Shown piece by piece: positions 10,549 to 19,167 of a stretch of DNA of 64,000 bases; the stretch's first letter is position 1, and every line of letters begins with the position of its first letter. The position numbers were made by a program, and so were the translations under genes. Below the pieces are notes generated by a model. That model had not been told where the DNA came from, made no database searches, and saw nothing but the letters and a program-made list of their open reading frames with translations. Source of the DNA: Martinezella tropici (lineage in GTDB: Bacteria > Pseudomonadota > Alphaproteobacteria > Rhizobiales > Rhizobiaceae); contig NZ_QMKK01000016.1 in NCBI RefSeq assembly GCF_003287875.1, forward strand, positions 36,001-100,000, read 5' to 3'.

Positions 10549-11127
10549 ATGACGTCCAACGAGGCGAAATCCCTCGCATCGACCGAACGGCTCATCCTCC
10601 GCCGCTTTGTGCCGGAGGATTTTAAAGCCTATAGCGCCTACCGCTCCCTGCCGGAAATCTATCGGTTCCTGTATCGCGATCCGCCTTCGCCTGAAGTGAT
10701 GAGAGAGCGTTTCGATCTCAATCTGAACTCTCCTTTCGCCGAGGACGGAGATACGCTGCTATGTGCTGCCATTCGGCGGGAGGATGATGCTTTGGTCGGT
10801 GATGTCAGCCTGACATTCGCAAACAAGGCGGCGCTTCAAGCCGAGCTTGGCTATACCTCCAACCCCGCTTATGCCAGGAAGGGATATGCCACCGAGGCGG
10901 CACAAGCCATGATTACTCTCGGCTTCGAAAAATTCGGCTTTCACCGGATCTTTGCACGGCTGGATGCGAAAAATGCCGGATCCATTGGCGTCGTCGAACG
11001 GCTGGGTCTTCGCCGTGAGGCACTCCTGATCGAAAACGATCGTTTCAACGGCATATGGGGCGATGAATGTGTCTATGCCGTACTGCGCCGGGAATGGGCC
11101 GCAAGGGTGTCGAATTGGACGCGTTAA
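10549..11127 (+). CDS. GNAT family N-acetyltransferase (RimJ/RimL type)
   Basis: A 192-residue acetyltransferase with the RimJ-like opening STERLILRRFVPEDFKAYSA, the acetyl-CoA loop GYTSNPAYARKGYATEAAQA and KNAGSIGVVERLGLRREALL near the end. Substrate cannot be read from sequence. I choose ATG 10549 over a TTG 36 bases upstream. It follows the fab operon by 66 bases but has no evident link to fatty acids. Confidence 0.85.
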   Translation: MTSNEAKSLASTERLILRRFVPEDFKAYSAYRSLPEIYRFLYRDPPSPEVMRERFDLNLNSPFAEDGDTLLCAAIRREDDALVGDVSLTFANKAALQAELGYTSNPAYARKGYATEAAQAMITLGFEKFGFHRIFARLDAKNAGSIGVVERLGLRREALLIENDRFNGIWGDECVYAVLRREWAARVSNWTR

Positions 11128-11242
11128 CCTCCATTCGACAAGATTTTACGAAAATTTTAGGTTAATTCTATCTTGCCGGGGATGGCTCGTTACGGCTGGC
11201 GGGAATTCCGATACAAGGCAGGCAATCAACAGTATCTCCTGC

Positions 11243-12511
11243 ATGTCCATCGGTATTCACCAGCCATTTACGGGAACCCCAGCCGTGAACACCATAACTG
11301 TTGCCAGCTCCAAGCTGCTAGATCCGCTGGGCGAGGCGGTACCGCTCGAATCCGCCGCCACTCCAAGGACATTGGGGCCGGATCTGTTGCGGGCGCTTGC
11401 CATCCTCCTCGTCATGCTGGTGCATCTGCCGGTGGAGGCGACGCCGCTGCCGCTCGCCGGCATTAGGCCCTATGGCTGGATCGGCGTCGACATCTTCTTC
11501 GTGCTCAGTGGCTATCTCATTGGAACTCAGTTGATGACGGAAGCCGCGCGGCGCCGCGCCGTCGACTTCAAGGCTTTCTATCTGCGCCGGGCGTTCCGCA
11601 TATTGCCGGCCTTTCTGCTCGTGCTTGCCGTCTATACGTTCTTCCCCTCCCTGCGCGATGCGCCGGCGATGCAATCCGCCTGGCGGTTCCTGACCTTCAC
11701 GGTCAATTTCGGCCTTGATCCTCGCCTGGGCAGCGCATTCACCGAGGCCTGGTCGCTGAGTGTCGAGGAGCATTTCTATCTCGTTCTTCCGGTTCTTGTG
11801 GTCCTGCTCAAGCGGCGAGCGACGGTGGGCTTTGTGACGCTTCTGGTGATGGCGATCGTGATCGCCGGCATAGGCCTGCGGTTTGCGCTCTGGCAGAGCC
11901 ATGTCGGTCCGATTGTCGAAATGCAGGCCTACAGGGAAGCCTTCGCCGTCTATCTCAGGGAGGTCTATTATCCGACATATAACCGGCTTGACGGCTTGAC
12001 CTTCGGCGTCGTTCTGGCGGCGATCCGGCTGTTCAAGCCGCTGCTATGGGAACGGTACATGCCGCCTCACATCGCGCTCGGCATCGGCGGTATGCTCGTG
12101 ACGGCGGCGCTCGTGATCTTCTCCGTTCGCGGGCCGCTCGCCGAAGCCAATGTGCCGCTCGTGTTTCAGCCTCTTCCGGGCGCGGCCGTCGGTTTCCCGA
12201 TGTTTTCGGCGGGGGTGGCAATCATTCTCGGCGCATTGCTGGACCTGCAGCCGAGGATCGGTCGCTGGCATCTTCCAGCCATATCAGGCGTCGCGGCGCT
12301 CTCCTACAGCCTCTACCTCACCCACAAGGGCGTCTACCATCTCGACCAGATGGTGTTCGGCAAGGACAATCTTCTGGGGCTGTCAGGCCTCGTCATCTAT
12401 CTCGCCACCTGCTTCATCGTGTCGGCGACGCTCTGGTTTCTCGTCGAAAGGAACTTCCTGATCCTGCGGGATCATCTGATGCCTCGTGCACGTCGTGCCG
12501 ACGAAGCCTGA
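11243..12511 (+). CDS. Acyltransferase 3 family membrane protein (OafA/YrhL type)
   Basis: A 422-residue integral membrane acyltransferase with about ten spans. It shows the family's early motifs: LGPDLLRALAILLVMLVHLP, YGWIGVDIFFVLSGYLIGTQ and FYLRRAFRILPAF, then AWSLSVEEHFYLVLPV. Such enzymes O-acylate cell-surface sugars or Nod factor and exopolysaccharide residues. The start is uncertain: ATG 11243 or GTG 11285 would both leave the first span intact; an upstream ATG at 11063 overlaps the acetyltransferase gene. Confidence 0.85.
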   Translation: MSIGIHQPFTGTPAVNTITVASSKLLDPLGEAVPLESAATPRTLGPDLLRALAILLVMLVHLPVEATPLPLAGIRPYGWIGVDIFFVLSGYLIGTQLMTEAARRRAVDFKAFYLRRAFRILPAFLLVLAVYTFFPSLRDAPAMQSAWRFLTFTVNFGLDPRLGSAFTEAWSLSVEEHFYLVLPVLVVLLKRRATVGFVTLLVMAIVIAGIGLRFALWQSHVGPIVEMQAYREAFAVYLREVYYPTYNRLDGLTFGVVLAAIRLFKPLLWERYMPPHIALGIGGMLVTAALVIFSVRGPLAEANVPLVFQPLPGAAVGFPMFSAGVAIILGALLDLQPRIGRWHLPAISGVAALSYSLYLTHKGVYHLDQMVFGKDNLLGLSGLVIYLATCFIVSATLWFLVERNFLILRDHLMPRARRADEA

Positions 12512-12549
12512 TCCATGAAAGAAAGGCGGCCCTTGGTCGCCTTCCTCTC

Positions 12550-13566
12550 TTATTTTTTTGCCCAGAGCACCTTGTAGCGGGCATTGCGGCAGGTCTCGCC
12601 GAATTCCCTGAAATTCTCGGCCAGCACCGGCTCGTAGGGCAGGCCGCGATTGGCGACCAGCATGAGCCGGCCGCCGCCACGCAGCGCCGAGGCGGCCGTC
12701 TTGATCATCGCCTGGCCAAGCGAAGGCTCGGCGGCATGGCCCTCATGGAAGGGCGGGTTCATGATGATCAGGTCGTATTTGTCCTTGACCGGCTCGCTCG
12801 CCAGATCGTGCCAGAAGAAGCGCTGGGCGACCTTCGGGCAGTGCGACAGCAGATTGGCGCGTGCGGCCTCCAGAGCGCCGTAATGGGCCTCGTAGAGGTC
12901 GATGCGTTCGATCCGCGGCGATTTCGTTGCGAGCTCTACGGAAAGATAGCCCCAGCCGGCGCCGAAATCGGCGGCATCGCCGGCAAAGTCGGTCGGCAGG
13001 CGCGAGGCGAGCAGCTCGGAACCGGCATCGACACGGTCATGGGAGAACATGCCGGGCGCCGTGGTGAAGCTGTCGTCGACGAGAGTCGCCGGCTTTGCGA
13101 GCTGCGCTGTCAGTATCTTGATGTCGGCAGGACGCGCAAACCAGAAGGCAACGCCGTGATATTTCGGCATATGCTCGATCGCAAGACCGAAGGCTTCGAT
13201 GCGCTTGCGTAGCGGCTGGATACCATCTTCCTTGCCGCCGGCAACGAGGATGAGACCGCCTTCCTTTACGCGCGCCAGCGCTTCAGCGATATGGTCCTCG
13301 TTCTCGCCCTTGTGCTTGCCGCAAAGCACGAGCGCTCCGTCATAACCTTCGCCTTCGATCTCCGGCGTCACGTTGATGCGCTGCGCCTGCAGCTGGCGAT
13401 AGAAGGGACGGAAGCCCTGAACGGCCGAAAGCTCGGCAGCAAATCCCTCCGGCAGCGCAAAGCCCGCTTCGGCGCCGAGAAACAGGATCCGCTGCCCCTC
13501 GCCGGGCGCGTCGATGGTGCCGGAGGCAAAGGGATGGAACAGGGTCTTCAGGGCATCGCGGCTCAT
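12550..13566 (-). CDS. Class I SAM-dependent methyltransferase, RsmC-like
   Basis: A 338-residue protein with the two-domain layout of RsmC/RlmG 16S and 23S rRNA guanine-N2 methyltransferases: a degenerate N-terminal Rossmann half (YDGALVLCGKHKGENEDHIA) and a catalytic C-terminal half with DFGAGWGYLSVELA for SAM and the NPPFHEGHAAEP motif that binds the target guanine. The target rRNA position is not decidable from the sequence. It is convergent with the acyltransferase gene. Confidence 0.82.
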   Translation of the reverse strand: MSRDALKTLFHPFASGTIDAPGEGQRILFLGAEAGFALPEGFAAELSAVQGFRPFYRQLQAQRINVTPEIEGEGYDGALVLCGKHKGENEDHIAEALARVKEGGLILVAGGKEDGIQPLRKRIEAFGLAIEHMPKYHGVAFWFARPADIKILTAQLAKPATLVDDSFTTAPGMFSHDRVDAGSELLASRLPTDFAGDAADFGAGWGYLSVELATKSPRIERIDLYEAHYGALEAARANLLSHCPKVAQRFFWHDLASEPVKDKYDLIIMNPPFHEGHAAEPSLGQAMIKTAASALRGGGRLMLVANRGLPYEPVLAENFREFGETCRNARYKVLWAKK

Positions 13567-13636
13567 GGGCGTGGTCTCGTTATTGTTTCGTTGGTCGGGC
13601 CTGCGGGCGGGTTTCTGTCTGTGTGCTTGTCCCTCA

Positions 13637-13676
13637 CCCTAGCCCTCTCCCCGTTGGGACGGGGAGAGGGCTAGGG
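13637..13676. repeat. Dispersed palindromic repeat (18-bp perfect arms)
   Basis: Positions 13637-13654 and 13659-13676 are perfect inverted arms around a 4-base loop; each arm carries the core AGCCCTCTCCCC or its complement. The same core recurs at 35411-35450. This is the type of palindromic repeat scattered between rhizobial genes. Confidence 0.85.
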
Positions 13677-13730
13677 CAAGGGGCCGGGCACAGAACTTCG
13701 GAAAAACCGAGATCGCCAGCCTCTTCAATA

Positions 13731-13760
13731 TAAAAAGGGCGCGGAAAAGATCCCGCGCCC
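13731..13760 (-). terminator. Terminator of the rpsO-pnp transcript
   Basis: GGGCGCGG (13737-13744) pairs with CCGCGCCC (13753-13760). Read on the minus strand the hairpin is followed by a run of five T. It is 23 bases past the pnp stop. Confidence 0.85.
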
Positions 13761-13783
13761 CGGAACTTGGATGAAGGCGCAGC

Positions 13784-15922
13784 TTATTCGGCCGCGTCGT
13801 CCTTCTTCTTGTCGGCAGCGATTTCCTGGCCGGTCGCCTGGTCGACGACCTTCATGGACAGGCGAACCTTGCCACGCTCGTCGAAGCCGAGCAGCTTGAC
13901 CCAGACCTTGTCGCCTTCCTTGACGACGTCCTGCGTCTTGGCAACGCGCTCGGAAGCGAGCTGCGAGATGTGGACGAGACCGTCACGGGCGCCGAAGAAG
14001 TTGACGAAAGCGCCGAAGTCGGCGGTCTTTACGACCGTGCCTTCGTAGATCTGGCCGACTTCCGGTTCAGCGACGATCGAGTGGATCCACTTGCGGGCCG
14101 CTTCGATTTCTTTGCCGGAGGAGGAGGCGATCTTGACGGTGCCGTCGTCCTCGATGTTGATCTTCGCACCGGTCTTTTCGACGATTTCGCGGATGACCTT
14201 GCCGCCGGAGCCGATGACTTCGCGGATCTTGTCGACCGGGATGTTCATCACTTCGATGCGCGGTGCGAATTCGCCGAGCTGGCCGCGGCTCTCGGAAATG
14301 GCCTTGGCCATTTCGCCGAGGATGTGTAGACGACCGCCCTTCGCCTGGTTCAGGGCGACATTCATGATCTCTTCGGTGATGCCTTCGATCTTGATGTCCA
14401 TCTGCAGTGCGGTGATACCGGATTCGGTGCCGGCGACCTTGAAGTCCATGTCGCCGAGGTGGTCTTCGTCACCCAGGATGTCGGAGAGAACGGCGAAACG
14501 CTCTTCTTCCTTGATCAGGCCCATGGCGATACCGGCAACCGGCTTTGCCAGCGGCACGCCGGCATCCATCAGCGCCAGCGAGGTACCGCAAACGGTCGCC
14601 ATTGAGGACGAGCCGTTGGACTCGGTGATCTCAGAGACGACGCGCAGCGTATAGGGGAACTGTTCCGCCGTCGGCAGCATCGGGTGGACAGCGCGCCAGG
14701 CGAGCTTGCCATGGCCAATTTCACGGCGGCCCGGAGAACCCATGCGGCCGGTTTCACCGACCGAGTAGGGCGGGAAGTTGTAGTGCAGCATGAAGTTTTC
14801 TTTGTACATGCCGGTCAGGCTGTCGACATACTGCTCGTCTTCGCCGGTGCCGAGCGTGGCAACCACGATCGCCTGCGTCTCGCCGCGGGTGAAGAGGGCG
14901 GAGCCGTGCGTGCGCGGCAGCAGGCCGACTTCGGCGAGAATCGGGCGGACCGTCTGCAGGTCACGGCCGTCGATGCGGCTGGAGGTATCGAGGATGTTCC
15001 AGCGAACGATCTTCGCCTGCAGGTGCTTGAAGATGGCGCCGACTTCCTCGGCCGTGTACTTGGCTTCGCCTTCTTCGGGCAGGAAGTGTGCCTTGACCTT
15101 CGCCTTGACGGCGTCGACGGCGGCATAGCGATCAGCCTTCTGCGTGATCTTGTAGGCGTCGCGCAGTTCGGCTTCGGCAAGGCCGAGCATTTCCTTCTCG
15201 AGCTCGGAGTAGTCTTCCGGCTGGAAGTCACGGGGCTCCTTGGCGGCGACTTCGGCGAGCTTGATGATTGCGTCGATGACAGGCTGGAAGCCGCGGTGAC
15301 CGAACATGACGGCTCCGAGCATGACGTCTTCAGGCAGTTCCTTGGCTTCGGATTCGACCATCAACACGGCTTCCTGCGTGCCGGCGACGACGAGGTCGAG
15401 GCTCGATTCGTCCATCTCGTCGAGATGCGGGTTGAGCACGTATTCGCCGTTGATGTAGCCGACGCGAGCGCCGCCGATCGGGCCCATGAAGGGGACGCCG
15501 GAGAGCGTCAGGGCAGCCGAAGTTGCGACCATCGACAGGATATCGGGATTGTTTTCCAAGTCATGCTGGATAACGGTGACGACGACCTGCGTGTCGTTCT
15601 TGTAGCCTTCCGGGAAAAGCGGGCGGATCGGGCGATCGATCAGGCGCGAAACGAGCGTTTCGTTTTCGCTCGGACGGCCCTCGCGCTTGAAGTAGCCGCC
15701 GGGGATCTTGCCGGCTGCGTAGGTCTTTTCCTGGTAGTTGACGGTGAGCGGGAAGAAGTCCTGACCCGGCTTCGGCGCCTTGGCGGAAACGACGGTCGCA
15801 AGCACCACGGTCTCGCCGTAGGTGGCGACGACGGCGCCATCGGCTTGGCGGGCGATCTTGCCGGTTTCGAGCTTCAGCGGGCGGCCTGCCCACTCGATTT
15901 CGACGGTATGGATATCGAACAT
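13784..15922 (-). CDS. pnp: Polyribonucleotide nucleotidyltransferase
   Basis: Phosphorolytic 3'-5' exoribonuclease of the degradosome. The 712-residue protein has two RNase PH domains (the second with [18 protein letters not shown]), a KH domain ([20 protein letters not shown], about residues 565-584) and a C-terminal S1 domain ([20 protein letters not shown]). The real start is ATG 15922 ([11 protein letters not shown]), preceded by AAGGACA. It ends the nus/infB cluster after rpsO, the conserved order, with a hairpin in between that may serve RNase III-dependent control as in other bacteria. Confidence 0.97.
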   Translation of the reverse strand: MFDIHTVEIEWAGRPLKLETGKIARQADGAVVATYGETVVLATVVSAKAPKPGQDFFPLTVNYQEKTYAAGKIPGGYFKREGRPSENETLVSRLIDRPIRPLFPEGYKNDTQVVVTVIQHDLENNPDILSMVATSAALTLSGVPFMGPIGGARVGYINGEYVLNPHLDEMDESSLDLVVAGTQEAVLMVESEAKELPEDVMLGAVMFGHRGFQPVIDAIIKLAEVAAKEPRDFQPEDYSELEKEMLGLAEAELRDAYKITQKADRYAAVDAVKAKVKAHFLPEEGEAKYTAEEVGAIFKHLQAKIVRWNILDTSSRIDGRDLQTVRPILAEVGLLPRTHGSALFTRGETQAIVVATLGTGEDEQYVDSLTGMYKENFMLHYNFPPYSVGETGRMGSPGRREIGHGKLAWRAVHPMLPTAEQFPYTLRVVSEITESNGSSSMATVCGTSLALMDAGVPLAKPVAGIAMGLIKEEERFAVLSDILGDEDHLGDMDFKVAGTESGITALQMDIKIEGITEEIMNVALNQAKGGRLHILGEMAKAISESRGQLGEFAPRIEVMNIPVDKIREVIGSGGKVIREIVEKTGAKINIEDDGTVKIASSSGKEIEAARKWIHSIVAEPEVGQIYEGTVVKTADFGAFVNFFGARDGLVHISQLASERVAKTQDVVKEGDKVWVKLLGFDERGKVRLSMKVVDQATGQEIAADKKKDDAAE

Positions 15923-16246
15923 ATCTTGTCCTTGCATGATGCGGGAAAAGGCGCCGTGGCCGACGATTTCGGCAGGGCGCATCTTCAACCGCACGAAATG
16001 TGACGCATCACGGGCAAGACAACGAGAGGCTTTCGAAGATCGGCCGAAGCGCGAAGCTTCGGCTGAAAGCATCCGGCAATCCTGCCCCATGACAGGTCAA
16101 CGGTTGTTGTTGGCAGCACCGGCCCATCCGGCCTGCCGGCAGCTTCGCGGCGCGCCGTTGCAAGGCGCAAGCGAAACAGTCTTAGGGGTTCATACCCCTC
16201 ATAAGCAACCGGCGGGCGTTCAGGTGAACGCCCGCCGGAAATTCCG
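15923..16246 (-). other. rpsO-pnp intergenic region
   Basis: 324 bases without a supported gene. It contains a perfect hairpin at 16209-16238 close to the rpsO stop and otherwise looks like a leader for pnp. No promoter could be assigned with confidence. Confidence 0.6.
16209..16238 (-). promoter_or_regulatory. Perfect 13-bp hairpin between rpsO and pnp
   Basis: CCGGCGGGCGTTC (16209-16221) and GAACGCCCGCCGG (16226-16238) are perfect arms around AGGT. It begins eight bases after the rpsO stop on the minus strand. No U-run follows, so it may be a weak terminator or a 3'-end stabiliser/RNase III site rather than a full terminator. Confidence 0.65.
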
Positions 16247-16516
16247 TTAGCGGCGGATACCGAGGTTGGTGATCAGCTTGGTATAACGGCCTTCGTCCTT
16301 CTTCTTGAGGTAGTCAAGAAGCGAGCGCCGGCTAGAAACCATCGTCAGGAGACCACGACGGGAGTGGTTGTCCTTCTTGTGGTCCTTGAAGTGTTCCGTG
16401 AGGTTGTTGATGCGCTCGGTCAGGATCGCAACCTGGACTTCCGGAGAACCGGTGTCGCCTTCGGCGGTCGCATATTCCTTGATCAGCGCAGCCTTGCGCT
16501 CAGCAGTGATCGACAT
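16247..16516 (-). CDS. rpsO: 30S ribosomal protein S15
   Basis: Primary-binding protein of the 16S rRNA central domain. The 89-residue product ([20 protein letters not shown] ... [20 protein letters not shown]) has the family's exact usual length. The ATG at 16516 is preceded by AAAGGA. It sits between truB (with one inserted hydrolase gene) and pnp. Confidence 0.98.
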   Translation of the reverse strand: MSITAERKAALIKEYATAEGDTGSPEVQVAILTERINNLTEHFKDHKKDNHSRRGLLTMVSSRRSLLDYLKKKDEGRYTKLITNLGIRR

Positions 16517-16669
16517 CGGATGGTCCTTTCTATGAGAGGAGATTGAAGTCGCCAAACGCCGGGATGTCGTCCAGCATTGGCCGCGAATGCAATCAGGCAC
16601 GCCTGATGCTGGCGCTGCCTATAAACCAAATGAGCGGCAATTGAAAGAGGGTTGTCCCCCCGGGCGGCT

Positions 16670-17521
16670 TCAGCGCCCCGCCATGGCGTTCCGGATCATG
16701 GCGTCGTAGCCTTCTGGATCCTGCAGCATGGCAAAATGGCTGGCGTCCTTCAGGATGACGAGCTTCGCGCCCGGAATCTCTTTCGCCATCATCTCAGTGT
16801 GGTCCAGCTTCACCGCTTCGTCATGGTCGCCGATGGCAAGCGTCACCGGCACCGTGATCTTTCCGAGGTCGGCTGCGGTCCATGCCGGCTGCGTCGCCCA
16901 CATTTGCGAGATCTGGTTGACGAAGGCGTCATATTCGTTCGGGGTCGGCGACAGCTTCCTGTAATAGTCGCCGGCGACGTTGATGTAGTCGTTGAAGGTC
17001 TTGTTGCTCATGACATCGGGCTTCACGCCGTCGGTCGTGACATTGGCGGCTTGCGCGATCACGCGGGTCAGCTTTTCGGGATATTTCATCGCCACATCGA
17101 TGCCGATGATGCCGCCATCGGACCATCCGACCAGCGTCACCTTACCGATCTTCAGGTGGTCGAGCAGCGCAGCATAATCCGAAGTCATCAGGTCGTAGCC
17201 GAAGGGCTGTTCGCTGCGCGTCGAGCGGCCATGCCCGCGGCTGTCGGCGACGATGACGAGATGATCTCTCGCGAAATCGGCAACCTGAGCGCCCCAGACA
17301 TCGGCATTTCCGAGGCCGCCATGAATGAAGAGGATCGGGTCGCCTGCGCCATATTCAGCATAATACATCTTGATGTCGTTAACATCGGCCATGCCGCTCG
17401 TCTTCGGTTGCGGCATTGGAGGAAATGGCGGTAGCCCGGCCCATCGCTCGGCGGATTGGGCGTTCGCAACTGCCAGAAACAGAGAAAGGAATGCAACTAT
17501 TCCGAATGCAATTCTGCGCAT
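16670..17521 (-). CDS. Exported alpha/beta hydrolase
   Basis: A 283-residue hydrolase starting with a signal peptide (MRRIAFGIVAFLSLFLAVAN). The fold shows ILFIHGGLGNADVWG (oxyanion), ADSRGHGRS, the nucleophile elbow LVGWSDGGIIG with Ser, the acid in AIGDHDEAV and the catalytic His in KDASHFAMLQDPEGY. Substrate unknown; likely periplasmic. I start at ATG 17521, since the longer frame adds a charged N-terminus before the signal. It interrupts the usual truB-rpsO adjacency on the same strand. Confidence 0.83.
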   Translation of the reverse strand: MRRIAFGIVAFLSLFLAVANAQSAERWAGLPPFPPMPQPKTSGMADVNDIKMYYAEYGAGDPILFIHGGLGNADVWGAQVADFARDHLVIVADSRGHGRSTRSEQPFGYDLMTSDYAALLDHLKIGKVTLVGWSDGGIIGIDVAMKYPEKLTRVIAQAANVTTDGVKPDVMSNKTFNDYINVAGDYYRKLSPTPNEYDAFVNQISQMWATQPAWTAADLGKITVPVTLAIGDHDEAVKLDHTEMMAKEIPGAKLVILKDASHFAMLQDPEGYDAMIRNAMAGR

Positions 17522-17613
17522 GTTTGCCCCCTTTGGACGGGCCATGATGGCCCGTCGGGGAGCATATCGCATAGCCATTGCGCTGCAATAGCGCTATTTC
17601 TGGCTGAGTTTGG

Positions 17614-18546
17614 CTAGCCGAATACGCGCTTCGGACGAAATTCGCCCTGGCCGATTTCGCCGATGGCGATCAGCTTGCCGCGTGCCGTGGCATAGGCCTC
17701 GGTTTCGGCGACCGGAGCATCGCGGCCGCGCACGAGGATAGGGTTGCCCATCTTCAGACGGTGCGCCTGGTCGTCGCTGATGACGAGGTGCGGCAGCGAA
17801 GAAAGAGCTTCCGCCGTGTCGATCAGCAGCGCATCGAGGGCTGCGAGCCGCTCATCCGCGTCCTCGATCTCTTCGAGCGCCACGAGATCGGCAAGCGGCA
17901 CCATCGCCTCTTCGGCGAAGGGTGCGACGAAGCTGCGGCGCAGGCCGGAAATATGGCCGTAGCAGCCGAGATCGCGGCCGAAATCGCGGGCAAGTGCGCG
18001 TACATAGGTGCCTTTACCGCACTCGACTTCGAAATGCGCCGTATTGGCATCCGGGCAGGCAAGCAGCGTCAGGCGGAAAATCTCGACTTCACGCGAGGGG
18101 ATCTCGACCGTCTCGCCTTCGCGGGCAAGGTCATAGGCACGCTCGCCTGATATTTTGATGGCGGAGAACTGCGGCGGGATCTGGTTGATGACACCCGTAT
18201 AGTTCGGCAGCAGCGCGCGAATATCCTCTTCGCTCGGACGCTTGTCGGAGGTGGCGGTGACTGCGCCCTCGAGGTCGTCGGAAGCGCGTTCCTCACCCCA
18301 GGTCACGGTGAATTCATAGATCTTGCGGCCGTCCATGACATAGGGGACCGTCTTGGTGGCGTCGCCGAGCGCGATTGGCAGCATGCCGGACGCGAGCGGA
18401 TCGAGCGTCCCGGCATGACCGGCCTTCTGGGCCTTGAACAGCCACTTGATCTTGGAAACGGCTTCGGTCGAGCCGAAATCCACCGGCTTGTCGAGGATGA
18501 GCCAGCCCGAAATCGGGCGGCCCTTGGGCTTGCGTGGTTTGGACAT
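17614..18546 (-). CDS. truB: tRNA pseudouridine(55) synthase
   Basis: Makes pseudouridine 55 in the T loop of tRNAs. The 310-residue protein has [20 protein letters not shown], the catalytic Asp in [20 protein letters not shown] (about residues 40-59), and the C-terminal region typical of bacterial TruB. It starts 12 bases after rbfA, in the same operon. Confidence 0.97.
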   Translation of the reverse strand: MSKPRKPKGRPISGWLILDKPVDFGSTEAVSKIKWLFKAQKAGHAGTLDPLASGMLPIALGDATKTVPYVMDGRKIYEFTVTWGEERASDDLEGAVTATSDKRPSEEDIRALLPNYTGVINQIPPQFSAIKISGERAYDLAREGETVEIPSREVEIFRLTLLACPDANTAHFEVECGKGTYVRALARDFGRDLGCYGHISGLRRSFVAPFAEEAMVPLADLVALEEIEDADERLAALDALLIDTAEALSSLPHLVISDDQAHRLKMGNPILVRGRDAPVAETEAYATARGKLIAIGEIGQGEFRPKRVFG

Positions 18547-18558
18547 TCTCTGTCTCTG

Positions 18559-18966
18559 TTATTGATCTTGGTCGTTGTCGTCGTCGAGATCGCGGCTGAC
18601 CTCGGGCGAGCGCAGAAGCGCGTCGATTTTCTTGTAATTGTCGAAGCTCGTATCGTCGCGGAAGCGGACTTCCGGCATGTACTTCATCTGGCGAAGCTGC
18701 GGGCCGAGGCGGCCGCGGATATATTTCGCATGGCGGTTCAGCGCCTCGATGATGGCGCCATGATCGGCAACGCCAAGGGGGGTCACGAAGGCCGTCGCGA
18801 TCTTCAGATCGGGCGACATACGCACTTCGGAAATGGAGATCACGGTGCGCTCGATCAGGTCGTCGCGCACTTCGCCGCGCTGCAGGACCTGCGTGATCGC
18901 TGAGCGCACCTGCTCGCCGACGCGAAGCATGCGCTGCGAAGGCGCGGAAGAAGTTGGTCTGGTCAT
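18559..18966 (-). CDS. rbfA: 30S ribosome-binding factor A
   Basis: Late 30S maturation and cold-shock factor with a KH-like fold. The 135 residues include [36 protein letters not shown] and [20 protein letters not shown], all family landmarks. It lies between infB and truB as is usual. Confidence 0.96.
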   Translation of the reverse strand: MTRPTSSAPSQRMLRVGEQVRSAITQVLQRGEVRDDLIERTVISISEVRMSPDLKIATAFVTPLGVADHGAIIEALNRHAKYIRGRLGPQLRQMKYMPEVRFRDDTSFDNYKKIDALLRSPEVSRDLDDDNDQDQ

Positions 18967-19111
18967 GGTTGTTCCGTTAGCAGCGTCTCTTGGACGCGAT
19001 AAAGCGGGTCAAATGACTCGATCCGGCGCAAAGGTCAAGGCTGGACAGGCTTAGCGGCTCGCCGGAGGCTCAGAATCCTCACGAAAGCGGCATCCTGCTC
19101 GTCATGCGCAA

Positions 19112-19143
19112 GAAAAAACCGCCGGTTTCGGCCGGCGGTTTTG
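19112..19143 (-). terminator. Terminator after infB
   Basis: AACCGCCGG and CCGGCGGTT arms flank a short loop; on the minus strand six T follow. It lies 25 bases after the infB stop, so rbfA-truB may depend partly on readthrough or on their own promoter in 18967-19111. Confidence 0.85.
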
Positions 19144-19167
19144 ATATCCTGCAAATCGAAAGATCGC

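Noticed and set aside
14684..16003. 439-codon plus-strand frame opposite pnp
   Set aside because: Complement of PNPase with intact KH and S1 domains; no SD or recognisable product.
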